A DNA stretch of 64,000 nt from Methylobacterium sp. C25 (lineage in GTDB: Bacteria > Pseudomonadota > Alphaproteobacteria > Rhizobiales > Beijerinckiaceae). Within the stretch, counting starts at the first letter, position 1. Each line of letters opens with the position of its first letter. The position numbers and the translations under genes are program-made. The stretch is from NCBI RefSeq assembly GCF_021352225.1, contig NZ_JAAUVI010000014.1, forward strand, positions 1 to 64,000, given 5' to 3'. Of this stretch, positions 40,185-49,149 are shown piece after piece. Under the pieces are notes generated by a model. That model worked only from the letters and a program-made list of their open reading frames with translations. It was not told the DNA's origin and made no database searches.

Positions 40185-42130
40185 AAACGCTGCTCACCAG
40201 CCCCATCGAGCACGAGGACGACATCATCACCGTGCGCCAGCGCGTTCGCCGTCTGGCAGAGCGGCTTGGTTTTGCGCTCCAGGACCAGACCCGCATCGCC
40301 ACGGCGGTGTCGGAGATCGCGCGCAACGCCTACTCGTACGCGGGCGGTGGACGCATCGAATATGCCCTCGACGAGGGCAAGAGCGAGCAGTCCCTGGTGA
40401 TCCGGGTCACCGACAAGGGACCCGGGATCGTCGAGCTCGATGCCATCCTGGAGGGACGGTACCGCTCGCCGACGGGGCTCGGCATCGGCATCACCGGCAC
40501 ACGCCGCCTGATGGACCGCTTCGAGGTCGACACGGCCCCCAGCAAGGGCACGGTCGTCACCTTCGCCAAACGACTGCCGTCCGGAGCCGAGGCCTTTTCG
40601 GGCAAGAGACTTTCGACCCTCGCCGACGACGTCGCCCGTGCCAGGACGGACGAGCCGCTGGTCGCGTTGCGTGACCAAAACCGCGAGCTGATGCAGAGCC
40701 TGGCCGAACTCGCCGAGCGCCAGGAAGAGGCGGAGCGTCTTAACCGGGAGCTGGCGGAGACCAACAGGGGCGTGGTCGCGCTCCATGCCGAGTTGGAGGC
40801 ACAGGCCACCCGGCTGCGCGAGGCCGGGGCAACCCTCGAAACCCAGGTTGCCGCTCGCACCTCGGAGCTCGCGGAGGCGAACGCGCGTCTCGTTGCCGAG
40901 GCCGCCGAGCGGGAGCGCATGGAGCAGGAGCTCCGGCAATCCCAGAAGCTCGAAGCGGTCGGTCAGTTGACCGGGGGCGTCGCCCACGACTTCAACAACC
41001 TGCTGACCGTCATCAAGTCGTCGACCGACCTGCTGAAGCGACCCGACCTCGAACAGGAGCGGCGTATCCGGTACGTGACGGCCATCTCCGACACGGTGGA
41101 TCGCGCCGCCAAGTTGACCGGACAGCTTCTGGCCTTCGCCCGGCGCCAGGCGCTCAAGCCCGAAGTGTTTGCCGCATGCGACAGCGTGAGGGCACTCACC
41201 GACATGATGGGCACCCTGACGGGAGCGCGCATCCGCATCGAGACGGACCTGCCGAAGACAACCTGCTTCGTGCATGCCGATCAGAGCCAGTTCGATACGG
41301 CCCTGGTCAACATGGCCATCAACGCCCGGGATGCGATGCAGGGCGAGGGACGCCTTAAGATTCGGGTTAGGCCTGTCGAGCGGATGCCCCGAACATTGAC
41401 CAGAGGCGCCGTCAAAGGGCCTTTCGTGGCTATCTCGATCAGTGACACCGGGAGCGGCATCCCGCCCGAGCAGGTTGATCGTATCTTCGAGCCATTCTTT
41501 ACGACCAAGGGCGTGGGCCAGGGCACGGGCCTCGGCCTGAGCCAAGTGTTCGGGTTTGCCAAGCAGTCGGGCGGCGAGGTCACGGTCGAGAGTGAGGTCG
41601 GACACGGGACGACCTTCACCCTCTTTCTGCCGCGCGTTGCCGAGGAGGAGAGGAAGGTCGAGAGCGAGCCGGAGCCGCTCATGGACGGCCACGGCACCTG
41701 CGTCCTCGTGATCGAGGACAACACCGAGGTCGGCAAGTTCGCGGTGCAGACGCTGACCGATCTCGGCTACGTCACCGTTCTCGCGAGCGGTCCCGAGGAG
41801 GCGCTATCGGAACTCGCCAAGGATTCCGACCGGTTCGACGTCGTGTTCTCCGATGTGGTCATGCCGGGCATGAACGGGGTCGACCTGGCGCGCCGCATCC
41901 GCGAGGAGCACCACGATTTGCCCGTGCTCCTGGCCTCCGGCTACAGCCATGTGCTCGCCGAGAATGGCAGCTACGGGTTCGAGCTCCTTCACAAGCCTTA
42001 TTCGGTCGAAGACCTATCGCGTCTGCTTCGCAAGGTCGCGACATGGCAGCGGCGAAAGCGCATCTTGAGCGAAGAGCGGTCAGGGGTGATGGCCATCAAC
42101 CACGGGAACGGTCAAGGCGAACCGTCATAG
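40181..42130 (+). CDS. Hybrid histidine kinase with RsbT-like N-terminal ATPase domain
   Basis: A 649-residue protein. Domain order: RsbT-like GHKL domain (1-135; SEIARNAYSYAGGG, TDKGPGI, TGLGIGITGTRRLM), coiled coil (160-245), HisKA (VAHDFNNLL), HATPase (VNMAINARDA, SDTGSGIPP, GTGLGLSQVFGF) and receiver (515-630; LVIEDN, VVFSDVVMPGMNG phospho-Asp, LHKP). All kinase boxes are intact. The first domain makes it a natural point where stressosome-type switching could feed a phosphorelay. No partner regulator is obvious beyond the EcfG-like sigma nearby. Confidence 0.92.
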   Translation: MKTLLTSPIEHEDDIITVRQRVRRLAERLGFALQDQTRIATAVSEIARNAYSYAGGGRIEYALDEGKSEQSLVIRVTDKGPGIVELDAILEGRYRSPTGLGIGITGTRRLMDRFEVDTAPSKGTVVTFAKRLPSGAEAFSGKRLSTLADDVARARTDEPLVALRDQNRELMQSLAELAERQEEAERLNRELAETNRGVVALHAELEAQATRLREAGATLETQVAARTSELAEANARLVAEAAERERMEQELRQSQKLEAVGQLTGGVAHDFNNLLTVIKSSTDLLKRPDLEQERRIRYVTAISDTVDRAAKLTGQLLAFARRQALKPEVFAACDSVRALTDMMGTLTGARIRIETDLPKTTCFVHADQSQFDTALVNMAINARDAMQGEGRLKIRVRPVERMPRTLTRGAVKGPFVAISISDTGSGIPPEQVDRIFEPFFTTKGVGQGTGLGLSQVFGFAKQSGGEVTVESEVGHGTTFTLFLPRVAEEERKVESEPEPLMDGHGTCVLVIEDNTEVGKFAVQTLTDLGYVTVLASGPEEALSELAKDSDRFDVVFSDVVMPGMNGVDLARRIREEHHDLPVLLASGYSHVLAENGSYGFELLHKPYSVEDLSRLLRKVATWQRRKRILSEERSGVMAINHGNGQGEPS

Positions 42131-42257
42131 GCAGCCGGCCGGAAGGATTGCTGACGGCAATCGCAATGGCGCCATGCATCAGAAGTCGGGTCGGATCAGC
42201 GGCGAAGTCCGGCCTTCGCTTTGGCGCACGGCTCGATCAGACGTCGGAGAGACCTCG

Positions 42258-43118
42258 TTGGTTCGGCTTCGCATTCATCACACAACGACCTATCGCTATC
42301 GGCAGCCCGTCAGCCTTGGGCCTCATCGCCTGATGTTAAGGCCGCGTGAGACACGGGAGCTGAGGCTCCTGTCGAACGAGGTCGCGGTGACCCCGGGCGC
42401 AACGGTCAAGTGGGCACACGACGTCTTCGGAAACGCTATCGCAACCGGAACCTTCGGCGCACCATCCGACACGCTGGTCATCGACAGTCTCTCAAGCATC
42501 GAACTCTCGGCCGCCGCCTATCCGGTGTTCGACATTGCGGCCTCTGCCATCGCGTTCCCGTTTCGGTATTCGGACGACGAATGGACCGATCTCGGGTCGT
42601 TGACGGTGCCGCAATATGCAGAAGGCGACGGCCTGCGCGCCTGGGCGCAGGGTTTCGTCGCCGGCTATCCCACCGACACCCTGTCGCTGCTGAAGGATAT
42701 GAATGCCGGCATCGGCAACGCCATCCTTTACCAAGCCCGCGAGGACGAGGGCACGCAATCGCCTGCCCAGACCCTGGCGCTCGGCACCGGCTCCTGCCGG
42801 GACCTGGCGACACTGCTTGTTGAAGCGGTTCGCAGTCTGGGGTTCGGCGCCCGGATCGTGTCGGGCTACCTCCACGATCCGACACGGACGCTGCTGGGTT
42901 CGGCCGATGCCGGCTCCACCCATGCCTGGGCAGAGATCTTTCTTCCCGGTGCCGGCTGGATCACGTTCGATCCGACCAATCAAAGCGTCGGCGGCGCTAA
43001 CCTGATCCCGGTCGCGGTTGCGCGTGACATCCGACTGGCCATGCCTGTTACAGGTAGCTTCGTGGGGCCGTCCGACGCCTTCCTGGGGATGTCCGTGGCG
43101 GTGAGCGTGACGGACTGA
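42258..43118 (+). CDS. Transglutaminase-like family protein
   Basis: About 286 residues. A TTG at 42258 with GGAGA upstream gives the canonical N-terminus VRLRIHHTTTYRYRQPV. A longer frame from ATG 42174 is possible but lacks a ribosome site. An N-terminal bacterial transglutaminase-like domain precedes the papain-like core with catalytic Cys in GTGSCRDLA, His in STHAWAEIFLP and Asp in FDPTN. Such proteins act as peptidases or cross-linkers; the substrate is unknown. It is 127 bases after the hybrid kinase gene and convergent with the sigma gene. Confidence 0.85.
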   Translation: MVRLRIHHTTTYRYRQPVSLGPHRLMLRPRETRELRLLSNEVAVTPGATVKWAHDVFGNAIATGTFGAPSDTLVIDSLSSIELSAAAYPVFDIAASAIAFPFRYSDDEWTDLGSLTVPQYAEGDGLRAWAQGFVAGYPTDTLSLLKDMNAGIGNAILYQAREDEGTQSPAQTLALGTGSCRDLATLLVEAVRSLGFGARIVSGYLHDPTRTLLGSADAGSTHAWAEIFLPGAGWITFDPTNQSVGGANLIPVAVARDIRLAMPVTGSFVGPSDAFLGMSVAVSVTD

Positions 43119-43132
43119 GGGAGCCGGCTCGG

Positions 43133-43870
43133 CTAGAAAGCCGCCGAAGACATTGCAGACCGCGTCACGTGGTCGACACCGAGATCAGCGCCACCGTAAC
43201 CGAGAATCTGCGTCAGCCGCTCGCGGGCCCGCCAGACGCGGCTTTTAACGGTGCCGATCTGGCATTTCATGATGGCAGCGGCCGCCTCGTAGGTCTTGTT
43301 CTCGATGGCCACAAGGCTGAGCGCCTCCCGCATCTCGACCGGCAACTTTTTGATCGCGCGCTGGACGTCCTGGAGGTCGAGGCGGCAGAGCTGGTCCGGC
43401 AGGACCGACATCTCGTTCGCGTGATCGTCGTCGCCCGACAGAACTTCCTGCGAGTTCCTCCGGCAGGATGAGTAGAAGTTGTTGCGCATGATCGTGAACA
43501 GCCATGCGCCGAGGTTGGTCCCGACCGTGTAGCTGGATCGGCTCCGCCACGCTCTCAGCATCGTGTCTTGAACGAGATCGTCCGCCCGCGCCTGGTTCTT
43601 GGTCAGCGAGAGTGCGAAGCGCTGCAGGTTCGGCAGGAGCGCCAGGAAGTCCGCACGAAATAGCTCGGCATCCTGGTCGGCCTGTTTGGCAAGTTCCGCG
43701 GTCAGAAACGTGAGAAGGTCTTCCATCCGTTTCGGCAGGATCGCGGAGGAGTAGCGTTCGTCGTCGTAGGTCGAGGCGAGCATCCGACCGATGTGAAACC
43801 GAATTTCCGGAGCCAGCTCGAAATCCAAGTTTTCGGTATGACCGTGAGGGCCATCGGAACGTGTTGCCAT
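43133..43870 (-). CDS. EcfG-like sigma factor with N-terminal NepR-like segment (second copy)
   Basis: A 245-residue protein from ATG 43870. Region 2 is at 72-140 (RADDLVQDTMLRAWRSRS, GAWLFTIMRNNFYSSCR). Region 4 is at about 165-225 (LPVEMREALSLVAIENKTYEAAA, GTVKSRVWRARERL). Residues 24-60 read RFHIGRMLASTYDDERY and ILPKRMEDLLTFLTAEL, very close to the NepR pattern IGxxLRxxYDD...PxRFxDLLxxL. The layout matches the sigma at 31251 residue for residue in spacing, so both descend from the same fused ancestor. A GAAC-N16-CGTT element lies upstream. Confidence 0.85.
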   Translation of the reverse strand: MATRSDGPHGHTENLDFELAPEIRFHIGRMLASTYDDERYSSAILPKRMEDLLTFLTAELAKQADQDAELFRADFLALLPNLQRFALSLTKNQARADDLVQDTMLRAWRSRSSYTVGTNLGAWLFTIMRNNFYSSCRRNSQEVLSGDDDHANEMSVLPDQLCRLDLQDVQRAIKKLPVEMREALSLVAIENKTYEAAAAIMKCQIGTVKSRVWRARERLTQILGYGGADLGVDHVTRSAMSSAAF

Positions 43871-43908
43871 GCTGGTCTTCCGGTCCTCAGGAGTGGAGCC
43901 CTGAACCG

Positions 43909-43933
43909 AACGCGGGGAGCCTCCAATGGTTCG
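43909..43933 (-). promoter_or_regulatory. Candidate EcfG-dependent promoter
   Basis: Read on the minus strand: CGAAC (43933-43929), 16 bases, CGTT (43912-43909). The alphaproteobacterial general-stress promoter is GGAAC-N16/17-CGTT, so this differs at one base. It lies 39 bases upstream of the sigma start, suggesting autoregulation or stress-dependent expression of that gene. Confidence 0.55.
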
Positions 43934-44117
43934 CGGAATGCAGGGATGGGTCCGCTTGGTTCGCCAGCGAACCGGGACGGGAGCGCTAGCCGCCTTGCCA
44001 ATGCCTGTCACTGAACGACGCTTTCGGCAGCAGCAACTTTACCCGGCAGGCATGGTTGACGCTGGCGTTAAGCGCCGTCGATCAGACGAAGGCGCGCGTC
44101 ATCGGAGGAAAGCCCCT

Positions 44118-44303
44118 ATGAGCGTCAAAGGCGAAGCCAAGGAAGCGGCCGGCTACATCAAGGAAGAGCTCAACGAGCACGGCAAGTCGCCGGAGAGCAA
44201 ACAGAAGGCCCAGGAGGGACGTGACCTCCGCAACGAGGGCCGGGTCGAAGACGGCAAGGCGCCGAAGACGACACCGCCCGGATCGGGTCATTCCGACAAA
44301 TAA
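44118..44303 (+). CDS. Small hydrophilic CsbD-like stress protein
   Basis: A 61-residue highly charged protein with no hydrophobic core (SVKGEAKEAAGYIKEELNEHG, then K/E/D-rich tail). ATG 44118 has GGAGGA 8 bases upstream. The KGEAKEAAGYIKEEL start is reminiscent of CsbD-type general stress proteins, but the match is weak. It is divergent from the EcfG-like sigma, so stress control is plausible. The next 305 bases hold no gene I can support. Confidence 0.6.
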   Translation: MSVKGEAKEAAGYIKEELNEHGKSPESKQKAQEGRDLRNEGRVEDGKAPKTTPPGSGHSDK

Positions 44304-44608
44304 GTACCGACCATCGAATGGAAGGCCGGCGCTTCGGTGTCGGTCTTCTTCCCCGCCGTCTCGCGAGCCAAGGCGACTGCCATCTCGCCTGTGGCGCCGC
44401 AGTGCCGGTTGCGGACTCAATCGGCGAGCAGAGGAATCTGATCGTCGCGAGATACAAGCCAGATGGGTCACCAACTGCCATCCTCTCGACGACGTCCTTC
44501 GGAACTTGGGGTCGCTCACGGCGCTAACAGGGATCATCGGCATGCGATCCTCGGGCGCTGGTGGCTGAGAGACATGGATGCTCCCGCCTGCCGGACGCGG
44601 AGCGCAAT

Positions 44609-44863
44609 ATGCCGCGCTTTTACTTCGACACGGACGACGGCGACTTCCATTATCGCGACGAGGAAGGTGTCGTGCTGTCAGACGCGATGGCGGCACGATC
44701 CGTGGCTATCAACACACTCCCAGAATTCGTACGCAACAGAGACTTTGCCAAAGACCGATATGCGTTTTCAGTCCATGTTCGAGATGAACTCGGCAATAGC
44801 ATTTATTTGACCAAGCTCGCCCTGACCGGTGGATGGCAGGCTGCAATCGTCCATCGGACGTAA
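44609..44863 (+). CDS. DUF6894 small protein
   Basis: An 84-residue protein from ATG 44609 (GGAG upstream) with the DUF6894 N-terminus PRFYFDTDDGDFHYRDEEGV. The central region (DAMAARSVAINTLPEFVRN) and terminal beta strands (FSVHVRDELGNSIYLTKLAL) also fit. The function is unknown; these are common in Methylobacterium-like genomes. Another member lies at 57989. Bases 44864-45207 hold no complete gene; on the minus strand near 44885-44921 a short receiver-like THVLLVEDDD fragment can be read. Confidence 0.78.
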   Translation: MPRFYFDTDDGDFHYRDEEGVVLSDAMAARSVAINTLPEFVRNRDFAKDRYAFSVHVRDELGNSIYLTKLALTGGWQAAIVHRT

Positions 44864-45207
44864 CGCTTGAGCAGCACTCCACATGTCGTCGTCCTCGACC
44901 AACAGAACGTGTGTTTCCCCTACGCCCTGCGTAGCTCCGATCTTTATGGCCTGGGCGAATGGTCGAGCCCGGGGACCGGGATGGGCGCGATACCGCCGGA
45001 GTCATGACGGCTGCTTTGTCTGGCCGGGCGCCTGAAGGCGGCCTGTCAGCTCTCGGCCAGAACGTGGCGACCGCTGCGCGCCCATTCCGGCCATTCAGAC
45101 GAGAACGCAATGCTCCCGAAAGCCGACGTGGAAACCCGAACTCATCGCGGGTCGGAACTTGCGTGCTTAGCTAGGCTTCCCGATAGGCTGACTCCTGGGG
45201 GAAATGC

Positions 45208-46584
45208 ATGCGCGAACTGGTTTGCGACGTTGCCGTTATCGGGGCCGGAACTGCGGGCATCGCTGCTTATCGAGCGGCTTGCGAAAGCGGGGTTCATGCG
45301 GTCCTGGTTGAGCAGGGGCCTGGCGGCACGACTTGCGCTCGCGTCGGGTGCATGCCCTCAAAGCTTCTGATCACGGCGGCAAACGCAGCGTTCGAGGCGC
45401 GCAGTGCGGACCGTTTCGGCGTCCATGTCCAAGGCGTACAGGTCAGAGGCCGCGAAGTTTTGCAGCGCGTCCGACATGAACGCGACCGCTTCGTTGCGGG
45501 CGTGTTCGATGGGTTGCACGAGTATCCGGAAGACAGCCGGATCATCGGCCGTGCAGTCTTCGAGAATGACACGACCCTTCGCATCGACGATGCTGTTCGC
45601 TTGCGCTTCAAGGCCAGTGTAATCGCAACGGGGTCGAGCCCGAGTGTGCCGGAACCCCTGAAAGGTTTAGGTGACCGCGTGCTCACCACCGACACACTCT
45701 TCGAAATCGACGATCTTCCCGCGTCGATCGCGGTCCTCGGCGGCGGCCCCGTCGGGCTCGAATTGGCGCAAGCAATGTCTCGGCTCGGCGTGGAGACTGC
45801 GCTGTTCGATCCAGCAGGCACCCTCGGGGGATTGAAGGATGCCGATTTGTCGGCTGCTGCCCATGAGATTTTCGGCGAGGAGATTGTCCTGCATCTCGGC
45901 GCGACCGTAGAGCGTGCAGAGTCAGCCGGGGACGGCGTTACGCTCCACTGGTCTTGCAAGAACGCCGGTACAGAATCGGCGAAATTCGCGCGCGTCCTGT
46001 CAGCTGCAGGGAGGCCGCCCAACCTCAACGGCATCGGGCTTGAGCGGACGCAGCTGTCGTTGGACGAAAAGGGAATGCCTGCGTTCGACCAGCGCACTCT
46101 CCTCTGCGAAGGCGCCCCGATCTTCATCGCCGGAGACGCTAATCAGGACCGACCCGTGCTTCATGAAGCTAGCCGCCAAGGAAGCATCGCTGGCCGAAAT
46201 GCTGCAGCTATCGCGCGATCCGATGAAAGCGCGGTCGCGCGGCCAGAGAGGTGGGTCAGCCTCGCAATGGTCTTCACAGATCCTCAGATCGCTGCAATCG
46301 GCAATATCGAAGGCCGTGACGGCAAAGTTGGTAGGATGGATTTTTGCGACCAGGGGCGGGCTCGCGTGATGGGGCGTAACCGGGGCGGCCTCCGGATATA
46401 TACCGACCGGGCCAGTCAACTCGTCGGCGCCGAAATATTTGGGCCAGGCGCGGAGCATCTTGCTCTCGTACTCGCCTACGCCATTGAGGGACGTCTCTCG
46501 GCTCAAACGCTTCTCGACCGGCCCTTCTATCATCCAACCCTTGAGGAAGGACTGGAGACCGCGCTTTCGAGCATTTCAGCGTAA
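45208..46584 (+). CDS. Dihydrolipoamide dehydrogenase-like flavoprotein disulfide reductase
   Basis: A 458-residue protein. FAD motif GAGTAGIAA (12-20), redox-active disulfide C43-x4-C48 in TTCARVGCMPSK, NAD motif GGGPVGLELAQ, FAD-binding FIAGDAN, and the C-terminal active-site HPTLEE. All catalytic elements are present. It resembles stand-alone Lpd paralogues rather than the pyruvate dehydrogenase E3, and no lipoyl-enzyme genes are nearby. The substrate could be lipoamide or another disulfide. The 245 bases after it contain no gene I can support. Confidence 0.87.
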   Translation: MRELVCDVAVIGAGTAGIAAYRAACESGVHAVLVEQGPGGTTCARVGCMPSKLLITAANAAFEARSADRFGVHVQGVQVRGREVLQRVRHERDRFVAGVFDGLHEYPEDSRIIGRAVFENDTTLRIDDAVRLRFKASVIATGSSPSVPEPLKGLGDRVLTTDTLFEIDDLPASIAVLGGGPVGLELAQAMSRLGVETALFDPAGTLGGLKDADLSAAAHEIFGEEIVLHLGATVERAESAGDGVTLHWSCKNAGTESAKFARVLSAAGRPPNLNGIGLERTQLSLDEKGMPAFDQRTLLCEGAPIFIAGDANQDRPVLHEASRQGSIAGRNAAAIARSDESAVARPERWVSLAMVFTDPQIAAIGNIEGRDGKVGRMDFCDQGRARVMGRNRGGLRIYTDRASQLVGAEIFGPGAEHLALVLAYAIEGRLSAQTLLDRPFYHPTLEEGLETALSSISA

Positions 46585-46829
46585 GGCTCAACGACCAAAC
46601 AAGACGTCCGCTTCCTCCTGCCGGGCGTCCAGTGCCGCCGATCTGGTTTCCGCTATCGACCCAACCAAGACGCCGAAACCGCTGATTGCGCCTCTCCAAA
46701 GCGGTCGCTTGTCAGCCGTCGCGCAACTTCGGCTGGGGTTGGAGCGCGGACCCTGACCCTTCGCCCTGAAGCGGGCGTTCCGTGACCGACCCGTGGAAGA
46801 CCGCGGGCTCGGGTGTGCGACAAGTTATT

Positions 46830-47618
46830 TCAAGGTGCATTCTTCCCAACCGTTTCAAGGATCACGCGCGCCGTTTCGACAGGCTGATCCCAATGCGGGA
46901 AGTGGCCGCAGCGCTCGAACCAGTGCAGCTGGGCCGACGGGAAGGCTATCCGGGCGCGTGCAGCCTGGCTTGGCAAAAGCAGGTGGTCTTGGCGGCCCCA
47001 GCCTATGGTGACCCGGCCAGGGGTCTCTGCCGAGCCCTGCTGCAACGGCCCGCGTGCCAGCCCAAGCAGCATCGCATCGAACACTGGTGTGGCTGCCAGG
47101 CTTTGCAACTCCTCCGCAACAAGCTGCGGTGGCAGTACCCACGGACGGGCCGACAGCTGGGCTAGCAGCAGCGTGCGGGTGACGGCGTGGCGCGACAGGC
47201 CGGGATGGAAGGGGCGCAGCAACCGCACCAGGCGGATTGATGCCGCGAGCGTCCAGTGAAACCAGCGCGTCTCCCACCCGCGCCAGAAACCGCCGGGATC
47301 AAGAGCCACGCAGTGCCGACCGATGCCCCGCCGCGCTAGCTCTAGCACCAGCCGGCCCCCCACCGAACTGCCGACAAGGTCCGCTGTCGTCAGGCCTTGT
47401 GACTGCACGAAGCCGGCGAGGGCGTCCGCATGGGTCTCCACCGTCTGCCGGCCCGCGAGCGGGGCCGATCGGCCATGTCCCGGCAGGTCGACCAAAATCA
47501 GTTCGCGCGAGCCGCGCAATCCGGACAAGAGCGGATCCCAGGTGCGCAGATTGGCCCCCAGCCCATGGACCATCAGCAGTGGCCGGCCCGTGCCAAAGCG
47601 TTCAAAATGTAGGAACAT
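46830..47618 (-). CDS. Alpha/beta hydrolase
   Basis: About 262 residues from ATG 47618. The alpha/beta hydrolase fold has HGLGANLRTWDPLL, nucleophile elbow GSSVGG (Ser), an Asp in GWGRQDHLLL and the catalytic His in CGHFPHWDQP. It resembles the esterase/BioH-type group; the substrate is unknown. An inverted repeat AATGTTC/GAACATT sits just upstream. It is isolated between the flavoprotein and catalase genes. Confidence 0.85.
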   Translation of the reverse strand: MFLHFERFGTGRPLLMVHGLGANLRTWDPLLSGLRGSRELILVDLPGHGRSAPLAGRQTVETHADALAGFVQSQGLTTADLVGSSVGGRLVLELARRGIGRHCVALDPGGFWRGWETRWFHWTLAASIRLVRLLRPFHPGLSRHAVTRTLLLAQLSARPWVLPPQLVAEELQSLAATPVFDAMLLGLARGPLQQGSAETPGRVTIGWGRQDHLLLPSQAARARIAFPSAQLHWFERCGHFPHWDQPVETARVILETVGKNAP

Positions 47619-47634
47619 GACGGCATTGTCCTTC

Positions 47635-47660
47635 AATGTTCAGGCCGCAGTCCGAACATT
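47635..47660. promoter_or_regulatory. Inverted repeat upstream of alpha/beta hydrolase gene
   Basis: Perfect 7-base arms AATGTTC (47635-47641) and GAACATT (47654-47660) separated by 12 bases, 17-42 bases upstream of the ATG. This is a typical operator geometry. The bound regulator is not identifiable. Confidence 0.5.
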
Positions 47661-47861
47661 GGTCCGTCGCAGCTGGTCAGGCAGGGAGCGCCTGTCAGAT
47701 CCGCGGGCCAACCCTATCCGACGCTTCGATGCCGAGCTGGCTTCCGAAGAATTCGGTGACCCCAAAGGCGATCAGTACAAGACCCTTGGCCGGGCTGGCG
47801 CTTGCCGAGCCAGCCCCGCCGTTCCTCACTTCGTACCGAGATCGTCGCGCCCTATCGCACG

Positions 47862-48965
47862 CTACGGCAGGTTGATCGCCTCACGCGGCTCCGCGATGGC
47901 ATGACCGTTCCGCTCGGCGCGGAAACGCTTGCCCATCTCGTAGGCTTGCTTGCGCGAGCGCATGATGCCGCCGAGGGGCCGATGCGCGGCTAGCCCGTGC
48001 CAGGGGCTGAACGACAGGCCGTCGTCGACCGCGCTCGATCGGGCCTCGCTCCAGGCCGTCTGCGGCTTCACCCGGATCCGCGCCACGGTCTGGTACGAAC
48101 TCTCGCTCTCGGGCCAGACCGTGGCGGCGTTCTCGACCGGCATATCGTCGAGGCCGGTGCAGAGTTGCGCCCTGACTTCCCAAAGCCCTCCATTCGCACG
48201 GAAGAACTCGACGACCGCCGCCCGTATGGCGTTTGGGCCTCCGTTCTCCGCCAAGGGCTTGTCGGTCAAGGCTGTCAGTTCGGGCGCTACCGGCGTCACG
48301 CATAGCTTGGCGACGTAGTCGCCGAAGCGCACGGGCACCTGACTGTAGAAGGTCTCGCCGAGGATGTGGGTCTCGGGCTGGCCGCCCATCGTCGCGACGG
48401 TGGCGTTGGGCGCGCCGGTGGTCGCGACGATGATTTCCTGCAGGCCGCGCATGGCGCCCGAGACGACCTTCTTAAAACCCTCTGCCTTGTCGGTCGTGGC
48501 CGCGAGCAGTTTCAGGGTGGCGAGGAAGGCCTTCGGCGTCGGCGCGCCGAAGGCGGGTCCGTTGACCAACACGAGGTCCTGGGTGACATCACCTTCGGAC
48601 CCCTCCAGCCGTTCGCCCTCGACACCGATGATCTTTACGGCGAGGCCGCGGGGGGTCGAGACGCTGTCGTCGAGGATGTCGCCGGGGATCGTCGAGAGCC
48701 GCATAATCACGGGATAGGTCGCCGGCTTGGAAAACAGGCCCTGGGCCAGCATGGGCGCTAGCCCCGAGACCACCTCGAGCTCGCCCTCCAGGAACCCGTG
48801 GCTCTTGGCGTGGACGCTGCGGATCGCATGGCCACCGTTCGCCAGGGTTTTCTCGCTGACCGACCGCATCGTCTCCATCAGGCCCTTCGCCGTCTCGGCC
48901 TCGTCGTCGGCGACGGTTTCGACGTCGGGGCTGTAGCGAAGATAGAAGTCACGCGCATCGACCAT
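47862..48965 (-). CDS. Catalase family protein (small, heme peroxidase-like)
   Basis: A 367-residue protein from ATG 48965 with AAGGAA upstream. It matches the short catalase-related family (TMRSVSEKTLANGGHAIRSVHAKSHGF; RLSTIPGDILDDSVSTPRGLAVKIIG; FSPWHGLAAHRPLGGIMRSRKQAYEMG). It has a distal His and a C-terminal region that differs from classical KatA. Heme binding and peroxide use are likely but the exact reaction is not certain. It has no adjacent peroxide regulator; the next gene upstream is an AraC regulator on the same strand. Confidence 0.85.
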   Translation of the reverse strand: MVDARDFYLRYSPDVETVADDEAETAKGLMETMRSVSEKTLANGGHAIRSVHAKSHGFLEGELEVVSGLAPMLAQGLFSKPATYPVIMRLSTIPGDILDDSVSTPRGLAVKIIGVEGERLEGSEGDVTQDLVLVNGPAFGAPTPKAFLATLKLLAATTDKAEGFKKVVSGAMRGLQEIIVATTGAPNATVATMGGQPETHILGETFYSQVPVRFGDYVAKLCVTPVAPELTALTDKPLAENGGPNAIRAAVVEFFRANGGLWEVRAQLCTGLDDMPVENAATVWPESESSYQTVARIRVKPQTAWSEARSSAVDDGLSFSPWHGLAAHRPLGGIMRSRKQAYEMGKRFRAERNGHAIAEPREAINLP

Positions 48966-49149
48966 GATCGTTCCTTGGGGCGGGAGCGATGGAACGACCG
49001 GGGACCGGTCACCTTTCGTCCTCACCCACTCTCGGTGGCCAAGATCATCCGACCTCGACGGTTCCGATGGCTTTGGTCCGGTCGAACGCTCGCGGACGTG
49101 ATCCGAACGCTGGAGCACCGGGATGGGGCCACTCGGCGTCGTGATGGGA

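Noticed and set aside
40118..41692. 524-codon minus-strand frame opposite the hybrid kinase
   Set aside because: Shadow of a long GC-rich gene; no start signal or family match.
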